From the NCBI GenBank assembly GCA_030425705.1, contig JAUHZU010000001.1:496001-560000 (forward strand): 64,000 nt of DNA, read 5' to 3'. Positions 25,083-33,519 of this stretch are shown here, in pieces (positions within the stretch are counted from its first letter, which is position 1; every line of letters begins with the position of its first letter). The notes below the pieces were generated by a model that saw only the letters and a program-made list of their open reading frames with translations, ran no database searches and had not been told where the DNA came from. The translations under genes were made by a program, and so were the position numbers. Origin of the DNA: Phycisphaerae bacterium (lineage in GTDB: Bacteria; Planctomycetota; Phycisphaerae; Phycisphaerales; Phycisphaeraceae).

Positions 25083-26107
25083 CGCCGGTTCCGCACCGCG
25101 TCGGAGAGGGCCTGCAACGGGTCGATGTCCGGCTCGGGGGCGGGGCGGGGCTCGTCGCGTTGCAGCAGGGCGGCGGCCTGGCGCAGCCGACGGATCAGCC
25201 CCGGGTAATCGGCCGGGCGGTCCTCGGGCTCGAGCGCCATCATCGATATCACCAGCGCCGCCGACTCGGCGCCGATGTCACGCGCCAGGTCGCGCGGGTC
25301 GGGCGGGGGTACCTTGAACCGGCGGATGACCACGTCACGCGGCGTGCTGCCTTCCTGCTTGAACGGCGGCTGCCCGGTGAGCATGTGGTACAGCGAAGCG
25401 CCCAAGGAGTAGATGTCGGCCCGGTGGTCGGAGGTCTTGCCCTTCGCGATCTCCGGGGGCATGTAGTACGGGCTGCCCAGCACCTTGCCTTCGACCTGCT
25501 TGCTGGTGCGCTCGGCGAGCCCGAAGTCGATGACTTTCGCGCGCCCGGCACGGTCGAGCAGCAGGTTGCCGGGCTTGATGTCGCGGTGCATGAGCCCGAG
25601 CTTCTGGGCCGCATAGAGCCCCGCCGCGGTGTCGATGGTGATCTGCAGGGCGTGGGGCTCGTCGATCCGTCCGCGCTCGCGGATCAGCCCGAGCACGCTG
25701 CCGCCGTCGACCAGTTCCATGATGATGTAAGGCTGGCCCATGTCCTCGGACATGGCGTAGACCTGCGCGACGTTGGGGTGGTTGATCGACGCCTGGACGC
25801 GGGCCTCGCGGAGGGCCCCCTGGTAGAGGTCGTCGTCCTTGGAGGGCGGGGCGGAGACGATTTTGAGCGCGACCTGCCGGGCCAGCACCTCGTCGTAGGC
25901 GGTGTAGACCGATCCCATGGCCCCGGCCGCGATCCGCTTGAACAGGACGTACTGACCGATCTGGCAGGGCACCTGGAACGATGCCGAGCAGTGGGGGCAG
26001 TGCTCCCGGCCCAGGGGCTTGTAGGGCGTGATATCGATCACCTGCTTGCACGCGGTGCAGGTGATCTCCTTGATCCGGTTGACCTGGATTTCGCGGGGGG
26101 CGGTCAT
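25079..26107 (-). CDS. serine/threonine protein kinase with N-terminal zinc ribbon
   Basis: A 342-residue soluble Hanks-type kinase. The N-terminus is a zinc ribbon (C17, C20, C37, C40) and the kinase domain starts near residue 52. Essential residues are present: glycine-rich loop IAAGAMGSVY, Lys82 in VALKIV, HRDIKPGN with Asp176, and DFG with Asp194; the APE motif is PPE. Unlike many planctomycete kinases it has no transmembrane segment and no sensor domain. The end overlaps the HNH gene by four bases. Targets are unknown. Confidence 0.92.
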   Translation of the reverse strand: MTAPREIQVNRIKEITCTACKQVIDITPYKPLGREHCPHCSASFQVPCQIGQYVLFKRIAAGAMGSVYTAYDEVLARQVALKIVSAPPSKDDDLYQGALREARVQASINHPNVAQVYAMSEDMGQPYIIMELVDGGSVLGLIRERGRIDEPHALQITIDTAAGLYAAQKLGLMHRDIKPGNLLLDRAGRAKVIDFGLAERTSKQVEGKVLGSPYYMPPEIAKGKTSDHRADIYSLGASLYHMLTGQPPFKQEGSTPRDVVIRRFKVPPPDPRDLARDIGAESAALVISMMALEPEDRPADYPGLIRRLRQAAALLQRDEPRPAPEPDIDPLQALSDAVRNRR

Positions 26108-26177
26108 CTGGAGGGTTCCGGGGCGGTCCGGGCAGCCCGCATCTTACCGGATGCCAAGGGTGGACTTACGCGTTGGA

Positions 26178-26253
26178 CAAGCCGGGCCAGAGCGCCGCGC
26201 CGGCCCGGGTCGCCGATCTCACCCGGGCCGGCGCGGCGCTCTGGCCCGGCTTG
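26178..26253. repeat. 33-bp perfect inverted repeat with 10-base loop
   Basis: The left arm 26178-26210 is the exact reverse complement of the right arm 26221-26253, separated by CGCCGATCTC. The arms are almost entirely G and C. There is no T-tract on either side, so it does not look like an ordinary intrinsic terminator. It lies between divergent genes, 70 bases upstream of the kinase start and 13 bases upstream of the rpmB -35 element. Confidence 0.9.
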
Positions 26254-26266
26254 ATCGAAGTCGCCC

Positions 26267-26294
26267 TTGCCACCGCCCCTGAACCTGCTACACT
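26267..26294 (+). promoter_or_regulatory. sigma-70 promoter of rpmB
   Basis: The -35 TTGCCA (26267-26272), a 16-base spacer and an extended -10, TGC then TACACT (26289-26294), lie 56 bases before the rpmB start codon. Confidence 0.65.
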
Positions 26295-26350
26295 ACCCGG
26301 CTCGCTCGGCCCAGGCCGGGCCTTATTGCGCCTATTACCAGGGACCCGCT

Positions 26351-26632
26351 ATGCCCCGCGTCTGCGAATTTACCGGCAAACGAACGACCTCCGGCCGTAC
26401 CTATACCACCCGTGGTAAGGCCAAGTACCTCGGCGGGGTCGGTACCAAGGTCACCGGCAAGACCAAGCGGAAGTTCCGCCCGAACATCCAGACCGTCAAC
26501 GCGGTCATGGAAGACGGCTCGGTCCGCAAGGTCAAGGCCTCGACGCGGGCGATCCGCAACGGGCTGGTGACCAAGCCCCTCAAGCGTCGCTACGCCTACA
26601 AGGCCGACGCCGCCACCGAATCTGCCGGCTAA
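26351..26632 (+). CDS. rpmB: 50S ribosomal protein L28
   Basis: A 93-residue basic ribosomal protein. The opening MPRVCEFTGKRTTSGRTYT and the KRKFRPNIQTV stretch are diagnostic of L28. Only one cysteine of the usual zinc-binding set remains at the N-terminus (C5), so this is the zinc-free form. The C-terminal 25 residues extend slightly past the normal end. It is preceded by a clear promoter and is transcribed away from the kinase gene. Confidence 0.95.
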   Translation: MPRVCEFTGKRTTSGRTYTTRGKAKYLGGVGTKVTGKTKRKFRPNIQTVNAVMEDGSVRKVKASTRAIRNGLVTKPLKRRYAYKADAATESAG

Positions 26633-26708
26633 TCTCCGGCGTCCGCAGCCCGTTACAGGACAACGGGTTAGCACAAACACTGCATCGCAATTTGCCACGG
26701 CCTCGGCG

Positions 26709-26736
26709 TTGACTTTGCCCCGAACCGTGCTTTAAT
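26709..26736 (+). promoter_or_regulatory. sigma-70 promoter upstream of dnaG
   Basis: A -35 TTGACT (26709-26714), a 16-base spacer and a -10 TTTAAT (26731-26736). The expected start near 26743 leaves a leader of about 200 bases before the dnaG start codon. Confidence 0.65.
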
Positions 26737-26742
26737 TGAACA

Positions 26743-26935
26743 GACGATCTCTCCGCTGGAGGCACCAGCCGGCGAAGCCCGACGCACCGGGCTCGGCTGA
26801 CCCCACGCTCCAGCAGCTACCGTTGGGCGGGAACCGCAATCAGATCATGATGGCGTGAAGGCCAATCGAAGGAGGACCGCCCCGTGAGACGGGCGTTGGT
26901 TCCTTGCTGTCGATTCCACCCCCCCCGCACGGGTT
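26743..26935 (+). ncRNA. candidate structured leader RNA before dnaG
   Basis: The long stretch between promoter and dnaG can fold into a compound hairpin: GCTGGAG (26755-26761) with CTCCAGC (26808-26814), AGCCG (26767-26771) with CGGCT (26794-26798), and AGCCCG (26776-26781) with CGGGCT (26788-26793). Further on GGGCGG (26825-26830) pairs with CCGCCC (26877-26882), which overlaps a second possible hairpin CCCGT-GAG-ACGGG (26881-26893), so two alternative structures exist. A perfect AAGGAGG (26869-26875) lies in the loop of the first, eight bases before a GTG at 26884. It matches no riboswitch, 6S, SRP or tmRNA signature that I know. Confidence 0.4.
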
Positions 26936-26947
26936 GTGCCGAGCACC

Positions 26948-28912
26948 ATGAGCTTCCAAGGCAACGACGACAAGGAGCGGGTTCAGGCGGCGACGGACAT
27001 CGCCCGCCTGATCGGCGAGCACGTCCAGCTCCGGCCCAAGGGCCGGGAGCTGGCGGGGCTGTGCCCGTTCCACGACGACAAGAAGCCGTCGATGTACGTC
27101 TCGCCCGCCAAGCAGATCTACAAGTGCTTCTCCTGCGGGGCGGGGGGCGACTGCTTCACGTTCGTAATGGAGTACCACAAGCTGGACTTCCGCGAGGCGC
27201 TCAAGCACCTCGCCGACCGAGCCGGCATCGAGCTGACGCCGTACCGCAAGGGGGCGGAAGGCGTGCCCGGCCAGGCGGGCGACGGCGGGCAGATGCCCGC
27301 GCGCAAGCGGCTGCTTGAAGCGAACGCCCAGGCGCAGGACTACTTCCGCAAGCAGCTGGCCGACCCGGAGGTGGGGCGGACGGCCCGGGCGTACCTGAAC
27401 GAGCGCGGGATCAGCGACGAGATGGTCGAGCGGTTCCGGCTGGGCTACGCGCCCGGCGACCGGCACGCCCTCGCCGATGCGGTGCAGCGCAAGGGCCTGG
27501 ACCGGCCGGCCTTCGAGAACGCCGGGCTCATCGCCGAGTCCAAGTCCGGCCGCGGCTACTACGACAAGCTCCGGCACCGGCTGGTCTTCCCCATCGCCGA
27601 CGACATGGGCCGGCCGATCGCCTTCGGCGGACGCGTCCTGCCCGGCGGCGACCCCAACGACCCGACCCGCGACGCGAAGTACCTCAACAGCCCCGAGACC
27701 GCCGTCTTCAACAAGTCGCAGACGCTCTACGGGCTGGACCTGGCGAAGAAGGCGATCATCGGCAGCAAGCAGGCCGTCATCGTCGAGGGCTACACCGACG
27801 TGATCGCCTGCCATCAGCACGGCGTGGAGAACGTCGTGGCCGCGCTGGGCACGGCGTTTACCCACCAGCACGCCGCGAAGCTCCGCCGGTTCTGCGAGAC
27901 CGTCGTGCTCGTGTTCGACGGCGACGCGGCCGGCTACAAGGCCGCGGACCGCGCGGTCGAGGTGCTCATGACCGGCGAGATCGACGTGACCATCGCGATC
28001 CTCCCGGCCGGCGAAGACCCCGACACCCTGCTCGCCGCCGAGGGCGGGCTGGACCGCTGGTCGGCGCTGATCGCCCAGGCACCCGGGGCGATGGCGTACC
28101 TGCTGTCGCGGCTGGAAGACGACCTCGGCGAGGCCGGCTCGATCACCGGCCGGCAAGCCGTCAGCACCGAGTTCCTCAGCCGGCTGGCGCGGCACGGGCT
28201 GCTGGCGATGAACCCGATCCGCCGGGCGCTCGTGCTGACCCAGGTTGCGGCGCTGATGCACATGCCCGAGTCCGCGGTGCTGGAAGAGATCAAACGCCTC
28301 GCGCCGCGTCCTTCGGCCTACCCGCAGCACCCTGCCGAGGAAGCCGGATACGACGCCGGATCGGGTGAAGATTTCTCGCCGGTGGAACTGGCCGATGAGG
28401 CGGCAGGGTCTACTATTAGGGCGACCCGGATCGCGGAACGGCAACTGATCGGGTGCCTGCTGCGTCGCAACGAACTGTTCGAGCACACCCTCCCCGACGG
28501 CACGGATTTCTGCGAGGCGGTCATGGCCGGCGAACTGATCCCGAGCCACCGACTGGTCTACCACATGCTCCACGAACGGCTCTCCGAGGGCCGGGCGGTA
28601 TCGCTCGCGGGGCTGCTGGGCGACCTGGCCCAGGCGGGGCTGGATAACGAACGCCGGCTGGTCACGGAGGTAGACACGGAGCTGGACCGGCTGCTGGGGG
28701 ACGCGGAGGACCGGCTGGCGGAGCTGTTTGCGGCCGCGGCCCTGGCGGTGTATCGCGGCCGGACCCAGCGCGGGTACGAAGCCAGCCGTCAGAGCGTCAC
28801 GGCCGGTGCCGCGCCGTCCGGCGCATTGGAGCGGGCCGCGTTGGCCCAGCGGCTCCTGGAAGAACGACGGGGCGACGCCTCGCCGGGCCGGATCGCCCGG
28901 ACCCGAACCTGA
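26948..28912 (+). CDS. dnaG: DNA primase
   Basis: Replicative primase of 654 residues that makes RNA primers at the fork. The N-terminal zinc-binding domain has [10 protein letters not shown] (C39, H42) and [10 protein letters not shown] (C60, C63). The RNA polymerase/TOPRIM domain shows [15 protein letters not shown] near residue 279 and [17 protein letters not shown] near residue 320. The C-terminal region, from about residue 500, is helical and would bind the DnaB helicase. ATG 26948 was chosen; a GTG at 26936 is in frame. The next gene is rpoD, the usual macromolecular-synthesis pairing, with rpmB standing in the position where rpsU is often found. Confidence 0.95.
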   Translation: MSFQGNDDKERVQAATDIARLIGEHVQLRPKGRELAGLCPFHDDKKPSMYVSPAKQIYKCFSCGAGGDCFTFVMEYHKLDFREALKHLADRAGIELTPYRKGAEGVPGQAGDGGQMPARKRLLEANAQAQDYFRKQLADPEVGRTARAYLNERGISDEMVERFRLGYAPGDRHALADAVQRKGLDRPAFENAGLIAESKSGRGYYDKLRHRLVFPIADDMGRPIAFGGRVLPGGDPNDPTRDAKYLNSPETAVFNKSQTLYGLDLAKKAIIGSKQAVIVEGYTDVIACHQHGVENVVAALGTAFTHQHAAKLRRFCETVVLVFDGDAAGYKAADRAVEVLMTGEIDVTIAILPAGEDPDTLLAAEGGLDRWSALIAQAPGAMAYLLSRLEDDLGEAGSITGRQAVSTEFLSRLARHGLLAMNPIRRALVLTQVAALMHMPESAVLEEIKRLAPRPSAYPQHPAEEAGYDAGSGEDFSPVELADEAAGSTIRATRIAERQLIGCLLRRNELFEHTLPDGTDFCEAVMAGELIPSHRLVYHMLHERLSEGRAVSLAGLLGDLAQAGLDNERRLVTEVDTELDRLLGDAEDRLAELFAAAALAVYRGRTQRGYEASRQSVTAGAAPSGALERAALAQRLLEERRGDASPGRIARTRT

Positions 28913-29001
28913 CCTGCATCGGCGGCGACCGACCCGCTGCCACCTACGGATACAGAAGCAAGACCACTACACGGGGCCCTTCCCCCGACGACGGAGACAC
29001 G

Positions 29002-30771
29002 ATGCTGAAGCTTGACTACCTCAACCCCGCCGTCCGCGAACTGTTTGATCACGGGCACCAGGTCGGGATGATCACCTTCGACCAGCTCATCGCCTCGGTG
29101 CCCGACCGCTACGTCGAGCCCGACAAGGTGGACGAGATGCTGGTGCGCCTGCGTGCGATGCAGGTGGAGATGGTCAGCGCGATGGCGCTGCCCCTGGCGC
29201 AGCGCCCCTATGACAAGGAACAGCTCGGGCTGCGCGTCGAGGCGCTCGCCGCCGAACGCGCGGCCGAGGAGGAGGACGAGGCCGACGACGAAGTCGACGG
29301 CGACGGCGACAAGCTGCTCACCCCCGAGCAGGCCCGCGCCGAGCTGGCCGCCGCGCTCAACGAGCCGAGCAACAAGCGCATCGACGACCCCGTGCGGATG
29401 TACCTCACGCAGATGGGCGAGATCTCGCTCCTGACCCGCGACGAGGAGATCCGCCTGGCCAAGAAGATCGAGCTGTGCCGGTACATCTTCCGCCGCAAGG
29501 TGCTGGAGAACGACTACGCGATCGCCCAGAGCGTCGAGGTGCTCGAATTGGTCCACGCCGGCGACCTGCCGTTCGACCGGACGATGAAGATCTCGACCGC
29601 CGAGGAAAACGCGAAAGAGAAGATCGCCTCGCGCATCCCCAACAACCTCAAGACGGTCAAGCGGCTGCTGGAGATCAATCGGGAGCTGTGGGACCGCCTC
29701 GAGACCGAGGACCTGACCGACGACCAGGCCGACGCGATCCACGACCGCATCCTCGCGCACCGCCGCAAGATGGCGACGCTCATCGAGGAGCTGTCGCTGC
29801 GGACGAGCAAGGTCCAGCCGCTGCTCAAGAAGCTCGGCTCGATCTCAAAGAAGATGAACGAGCTGCGGGCCAACCTCGCCAAGGCCGAGCAGCACCCCGA
29901 CCGCTTCGACCCCGAAGACGTGATGGTGATGAACGAGGAGCTGGCCGGGCTCCGCTCGCTGGTGCTCGAGGAGCCGGACGAGCTCGAGGAGCGCGTCCGC
30001 GACATCCGCGTCGTGTTCGACGAGTACGAGTCGGCCAAGCGCGACCTGTCAGGCGGCAACCTCCGCCTGGTGGTCTCGATCGCCAAGAAGTACCGCAACC
30101 GCGGGCTGTCCTTCCTCGACATCATCCAGGAAGGCAACACCGGCCTGATGCGCGCGGTCGACAAGTACGAGTACAAACGCGGCTACAAGTTCTCGACCTA
30201 CGCGACGTGGTGGATCCGACAGGCCATCACCCGCGCCATCGCCGACCACGCCCGGACGATCCGTATCCCGGTGCACATGATCGAGACGATGAGCAAGCTG
30301 CGGAACATCCAGAAGAACCTGCTGCAGGAGTTCAGCCGCGAGCCCACCATCGAGGAGATCGCCGAGGCCGCGGACATGCCCGTCGTCGAGGCCCGCCGGG
30401 TGATGAAGATCAGCCGGCACCCCATCTCGCTGGACCGGCCCGTCGGCGAGTCCGAGGACTCGTACTTCGGCGACTTCATCGAGGACGAGTCGGCCAGCAA
30501 CCCGACCGACTCGGCGACCAGCGATATGCTCAAGCAGCGCATCGAGCAGGTGCTCAAGACCCTCACCTACCGCGAACGCGAGATCATCAAGCTCCGCTAC
30601 GGCATCGGCGACGGGTACACCTACACCCTCGAAGAGGTCGGCCGGATCTTCAAGGTCACCCGCGAGCGCGTCCGCCAGGTCGAGGCCAAGGCCATCCGCA
30701 AGCTGCAGCACCCTGTCCGCAGCCGCAAGCTCGTCGGCTTCATCGATGGCGAGGACGAGATCCTCGAGTAA
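29002..30771 (+). CDS. rpoD: primary sigma factor RpoD (sigma-70)
   Basis: A 589-residue group 1 sigma factor. Region 1.1 is followed by an acidic stretch ([16 protein letters not shown]), then region 1.2 [20 protein letters not shown], a long non-conserved insert of about 200 residues, region 2 [20 protein letters not shown] through [19 protein letters not shown], region 3 [19 protein letters not shown] and region 4 [20 protein letters not shown]. The region 2.4 and 4.2 residues are the standard ones for TTGACA and TATAAT recognition, which fits the promoters seen in this window. It lies 89 bases after dnaG. Confidence 0.97.
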   Translation: MLKLDYLNPAVRELFDHGHQVGMITFDQLIASVPDRYVEPDKVDEMLVRLRAMQVEMVSAMALPLAQRPYDKEQLGLRVEALAAERAAEEEDEADDEVDGDGDKLLTPEQARAELAAALNEPSNKRIDDPVRMYLTQMGEISLLTRDEEIRLAKKIELCRYIFRRKVLENDYAIAQSVEVLELVHAGDLPFDRTMKISTAEENAKEKIASRIPNNLKTVKRLLEINRELWDRLETEDLTDDQADAIHDRILAHRRKMATLIEELSLRTSKVQPLLKKLGSISKKMNELRANLAKAEQHPDRFDPEDVMVMNEELAGLRSLVLEEPDELEERVRDIRVVFDEYESAKRDLSGGNLRLVVSIAKKYRNRGLSFLDIIQEGNTGLMRAVDKYEYKRGYKFSTYATWWIRQAITRAIADHARTIRIPVHMIETMSKLRNIQKNLLQEFSREPTIEEIAEAADMPVVEARRVMKISRHPISLDRPVGESEDSYFGDFIEDESASNPTDSATSDMLKQRIEQVLKTLTYREREIIKLRYGIGDGYTYTLEEVGRIFKVTRERVRQVEAKAIRKLQHPVRSRKLVGFIDGEDEILE

Positions 30772-30828
30772 GATATGGTTGGTCGGCCGCCGCCGGCCCA
30801 CGACATCCCGCTACCCCTGAGAAGGAGG

Positions 30829-30866
30829 CAGACCCACGCGAGCAGTTCGGCGTGGGTCTGTTGTTG
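30829..30866. terminator. bidirectional intrinsic terminator between rpoD and esterase gene
   Basis: Perfect 11-bp stem CAGACCCACGC (30829-30839) and GCGTGGGTCTG (30850-30860) with a ten-base loop. On the plus strand it is followed by TTGTTG; on the minus strand by CCTCCTTCTC. It lies between the convergent rpoD and esterase genes. Confidence 0.75.
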
Positions 30867-30873
30867 CGCCGTG

Positions 30874-31605
30874 CTACTCGCCGCGACGCTGCGCGAACAG
30901 CCAGGCCCACATCGCCTCGTCGCCGTAGGCGTTGCTCCAGGAGTTGTGCCCGACGCCTACGTACTCGGTCAGCCGGGCGTGCTCGCCGCCCGAGGCGTTC
31001 GCGTAGCGGATCATCCGGCGGGACTCGTCCACGGGGATCACGTTGTCCGCGTCGCCGTGGAACGCCCAGATCGGCAGCCGGCTGAGCCGACGGGCATCGA
31101 TAAACGACCCGCCACCGCAGATCGGCACCGCCGCGGCGTAACGCCCGGGGTTGCGCGCGACCAGCGCGAACGTCCCGTACCCGCCCATCGACAGCCCGGT
31201 CACGTAGATGCGGTCGGCATCGACGTTGTAGGCCGACTCGATGTGGTCCAGCAGCAGCTCGAGCGTCTGCACGTGGTCGGTCCACCAGGTGTCGGCCGGG
31301 CACTGCGGCGTGACGACGATCGCGCCGAAGTCGTGGCCGGCCTCGACCATGCGGGCCGGCCCCCAGGCCTTGACCCGGTCCAGGTCCTCGCCCCGCTCGC
31401 CCGCGCCGTGGAGGAACAGGATCACCGGCACCGGCTCACCCTCCGGGTCGTGCGCGGCGGGCACCGCGAGCAGGTAGTCCAGCGCGAGCGTCCGCTCCTG
31501 GGTCACCTCGATCCGCTCGGGCGTCTGGGCGGGCGGGTTATCCTGGGCGTGTGTGTTCATCACCGGCATAAGCAGTCCGCACGACAAGAGGAGGGGCTTG
31601 AGCAT
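30874..31605 (-). CDS. secreted alpha/beta hydrolase (esterase)
   Basis: A 243-residue protein with a signal peptide (MLKPLLLSCGLLMPVMNTHA) and an alpha/beta-hydrolase core. The oxyanion region is VILFLHGAGERGED, the nucleophile elbow GLSMGGYGTF, the acid GDADNVIP and the histidine GVGHNSWSNAY, so the triad is complete. The sequence resembles the phospholipase/carboxylesterase or polyhydroxybutyrate-depolymerase-like exported esterases of Planctomycetes. The substrate is not known; carbohydrate acyl esters are possible. Confidence 0.85.
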   Translation of the reverse strand: MLKPLLLSCGLLMPVMNTHAQDNPPAQTPERIEVTQERTLALDYLLAVPAAHDPEGEPVPVILFLHGAGERGEDLDRVKAWGPARMVEAGHDFGAIVVTPQCPADTWWTDHVQTLELLLDHIESAYNVDADRIYVTGLSMGGYGTFALVARNPGRYAAAVPICGGGSFIDARRLSRLPIWAFHGDADNVIPVDESRRMIRYANASGGEHARLTEYVGVGHNSWSNAYGDEAMWAWLFAQRRGE

Positions 31606-31703
31606 GGGCTCATGCTACCGCATCCCAGACCTTGCGCACAACAAACGCCGTGGTATACGCGGCGGAATCCGATGGACATCGGTTGTAGTAGCCCAAGCCG
31701 GAG

Positions 31704-32309
31704 TCAGGGCCGAGAGGCGACTACCGCTTCATCCGGCCGTGCACCCGCCTCGTCGTACTCGTCTTGCGTCGGGAAGACCAACCAAACCATGCCGGTCGTC
31801 TCGTCGTATTCCCAGCCATCGCGCGCTGTCGATTGCCCGGGCGGAGCGACCCGGCTGCTGCCGGTCATGGCGTTGACCGGCGGCCTCTGGAGATAGGGGC
31901 CGTAGGTGATATCGCCATCAGACGGTGGCAGGCCTTCGACGTTGGTCGCGTTCGTCAGTACACCCCAGTGGTTGTTTAGCTGGTCGAGCGTGGGGTAAGT
32001 CTCGTCGTGCTGGTTCGCATAGAGATGGATCTGCGACCGGGCGGTTCGGAGCTGTGAGACCGCACGCGAGTACCTCGGTGTCGAACACGACTGCATGTAT
32101 GACGCATTGACGATGCGTTCGAACGTGAAGCCCAACCCAAACAGGATGCTGAAAGTAACAATCGTTCGCCAAGGCAACTCGACCTTGTTTTTGGGATTTT
32201 CGCGATACGTTTCCGACAGCAGTGGATCAAACGCTCTACCACATTCCGGGCATCGCCCGGAAGCGGCCTGCCGAAGGTCGTAACGACACTTTCTGCAGTA
32301 CATACCCAT
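31704..32309 (-). CDS. zinc-ribbon protein with membrane segment and pseudopilin-like globular half
   Basis: A 201-residue protein with an unusual architecture. Residues 5-24 form a zinc ribbon (CRKCRYDLRQ and CPECGRAF). A membrane segment follows near residues 50-62 (IVTFSILFGLGFTFE). The remainder resembles the C-terminal domain of GspG-type pseudopilins: SRAVSQLRTARSQIHLYANQ, DETYPTLDQLNNHWGVL, YGPYLQRPPVNAMTGSS and DGWEYDETTGMVWL. The normal prepilin signal (FSLIE) is absent, so it cannot be processed or polymerised as a pilin. The gene is visibly less GC-rich than its neighbours. Function unknown. Confidence 0.7.
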   Translation of the reverse strand: MGMYCRKCRYDLRQAASGRCPECGRAFDPLLSETYRENPKNKVELPWRTIVTFSILFGLGFTFERIVNASYMQSCSTPRYSRAVSQLRTARSQIHLYANQHDETYPTLDQLNNHWGVLTNATNVEGLPPSDGDITYGPYLQRPPVNAMTGSSRVAPPGQSTARDGWEYDETTGMVWLVFPTQDEYDEAGARPDEAVVASRP

Positions 32310-32321
32310 CGTTGATCCCGC

Positions 32322-33287
32322 CTACGCCGCGTCGCGCATCGTGTCCGGGAAGTGGTTGACGCCGTTGAGCAGGGTCTGGCGGTAGTGGGCGCTGCCCAGC
32401 CACCACGGGCGTCTCAGCAACTGCTGCCAGAGGAACACGCGTGGGCCGACGTGGCCCAGCTCGCGGGTCTCGGCCTCGGCCAGGGCGTAGATCCGCCGCC
32501 GCTCGTCGCAGTTCTTCCAGAGCTGGTAACGCGGGGCGAGCTCGAGGTGGTTGGCGTAGTCCTCGGCGGTCTGGATGAACTCCCGGCCCTGGGCGAGGGT
32601 CGCGGTCACGCTGCGCGGGCCGCCGGCGTCGCGGACGGCGGTGAAGACGCGGGCGCTGAGCGTCGGGCGGACCTCGGCACAGAGCAGCCGGGCCTGCATC
32701 TCGTAGAACCAGGCGTAGCTGAGGTCGGTGCGGAACCCGCCGTAGTCGCTGAACAGCTCCTTGCGGAAGAAGCTCGCGGATAGGGGCATGAGCCCGGTGT
32801 CGTGCATGAGGAAGGACGCGAGCGATTCGGGGGCGCTGGCGGTGAGCTCGCCCAGGGATTCGTGCATCGGGCCGATGCGGTGCGCGTGGCCGACCAGCCA
32901 GTCGGGCTTGTCGCCGGTGGTCATGCGGGTGGCGGCCTCCTCGATCGCGTCGGGCAGGAGCACGTCGTCGGCCGCGAGAAAGCAGACGATCTCGCCGGTC
33001 GCGCGGGCGAGCGCGGCGTTGAGCGCCTCGGCGGGGCCCGAGTCCCACTCGCTCTGCCAGTGGGTGAGCTCGTCGTCGTAGCAGCGGAGGATGTCGATGC
33101 TGTCGTCGTCGGACCCGCCGTCCATCACGAGGACCTCGCAGTAGTCGTAGCCCTGGTCGAGGGCGGAGCAGATGGCCTGTTCGAGGAACTGGCCCTGGTT
33201 GAGCGAGGGGATGATGATCGAGACGCGGGGCTTGACCAGGCCGTCGCGCTGCGTGCGGGGGGCGGGTGCGAAGTCGGGTGCGGGCAT
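32322..33287 (-). CDS. GT2 family glycosyltransferase
   Basis: A 321-residue cytosolic glycosyltransferase with a GT-A fold. Motifs are RVSIIIPSLNQGQFLEQAI, VLVMDGGSDDDSIDILR, and the metal-binding region EIVCFLAADDVLLPDAIEEA. A further conserved patch is LMPLSASFFRKELFSDYGGF. ATG 33287 was preferred to 33377 because it begins just before the family start. It probably adds a sugar to a lipid-linked or surface polysaccharide; donor and acceptor are unknown. It is the first of several polysaccharide-type genes on this strand. Confidence 0.88.
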   Translation of the reverse strand: MPAPDFAPAPRTQRDGLVKPRVSIIIPSLNQGQFLEQAICSALDQGYDYCEVLVMDGGSDDDSIDILRCYDDELTHWQSEWDSGPAEALNAALARATGEIVCFLAADDVLLPDAIEEAATRMTTGDKPDWLVGHAHRIGPMHESLGELTASAPESLASFLMHDTGLMPLSASFFRKELFSDYGGFRTDLSYAWFYEMQARLLCAEVRPTLSARVFTAVRDAGGPRSVTATLAQGREFIQTAEDYANHLELAPRYQLWKNCDERRRIYALAEAETRELGHVGPRVFLWQQLLRRPWWLGSAHYRQTLLNGVNHFPDTMRDAA

Positions 33288-33519
33288 GGCGGGGGTCCGT
33301 TGCGTGGGGGGTCGGGCTCGTGGGGTCCGGCGACGGCTCGGCGGTTGCGCCTCTGCAGCAGATGTCGGGCGGATCACGGGCCGGATTAACCGCGCAGACG
33401 GAATAACCGGCAGGTTTTCACATTTCCGGTTACCGGCCGTGAGCCGTGCGGCGCGGCCCCATAAAAAACCGCCGCGGTGTGTCGCGGCGGCGGTCGTTGG
33501 GCGGTTGGATGGAGGCGCG

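Noticed and set aside
26173-26418. TTG-initiated ORF through the 33-bp palindrome
   Set aside because: It runs through the palindrome and the rpmB promoter into rpmB in another frame, and the peptide has no family features.
26649-26670. Hairpin CCCGTT and AACGGG after rpmB
   Set aside because: The stem has only six pairs and is followed by TTAGC, not a T-tract. Too weak to call as a terminator.
26884-27318. GTG-initiated ORF of 144 codons with a perfect AAGGAGG eight bases upstream
   Set aside because: Most of it overlaps dnaG in another frame and its composition is that of a frame-shadow of a high-GC gene. The Shine-Dalgarno-like sequence is more likely part of the leader structure or chance, so I report the leader instead.
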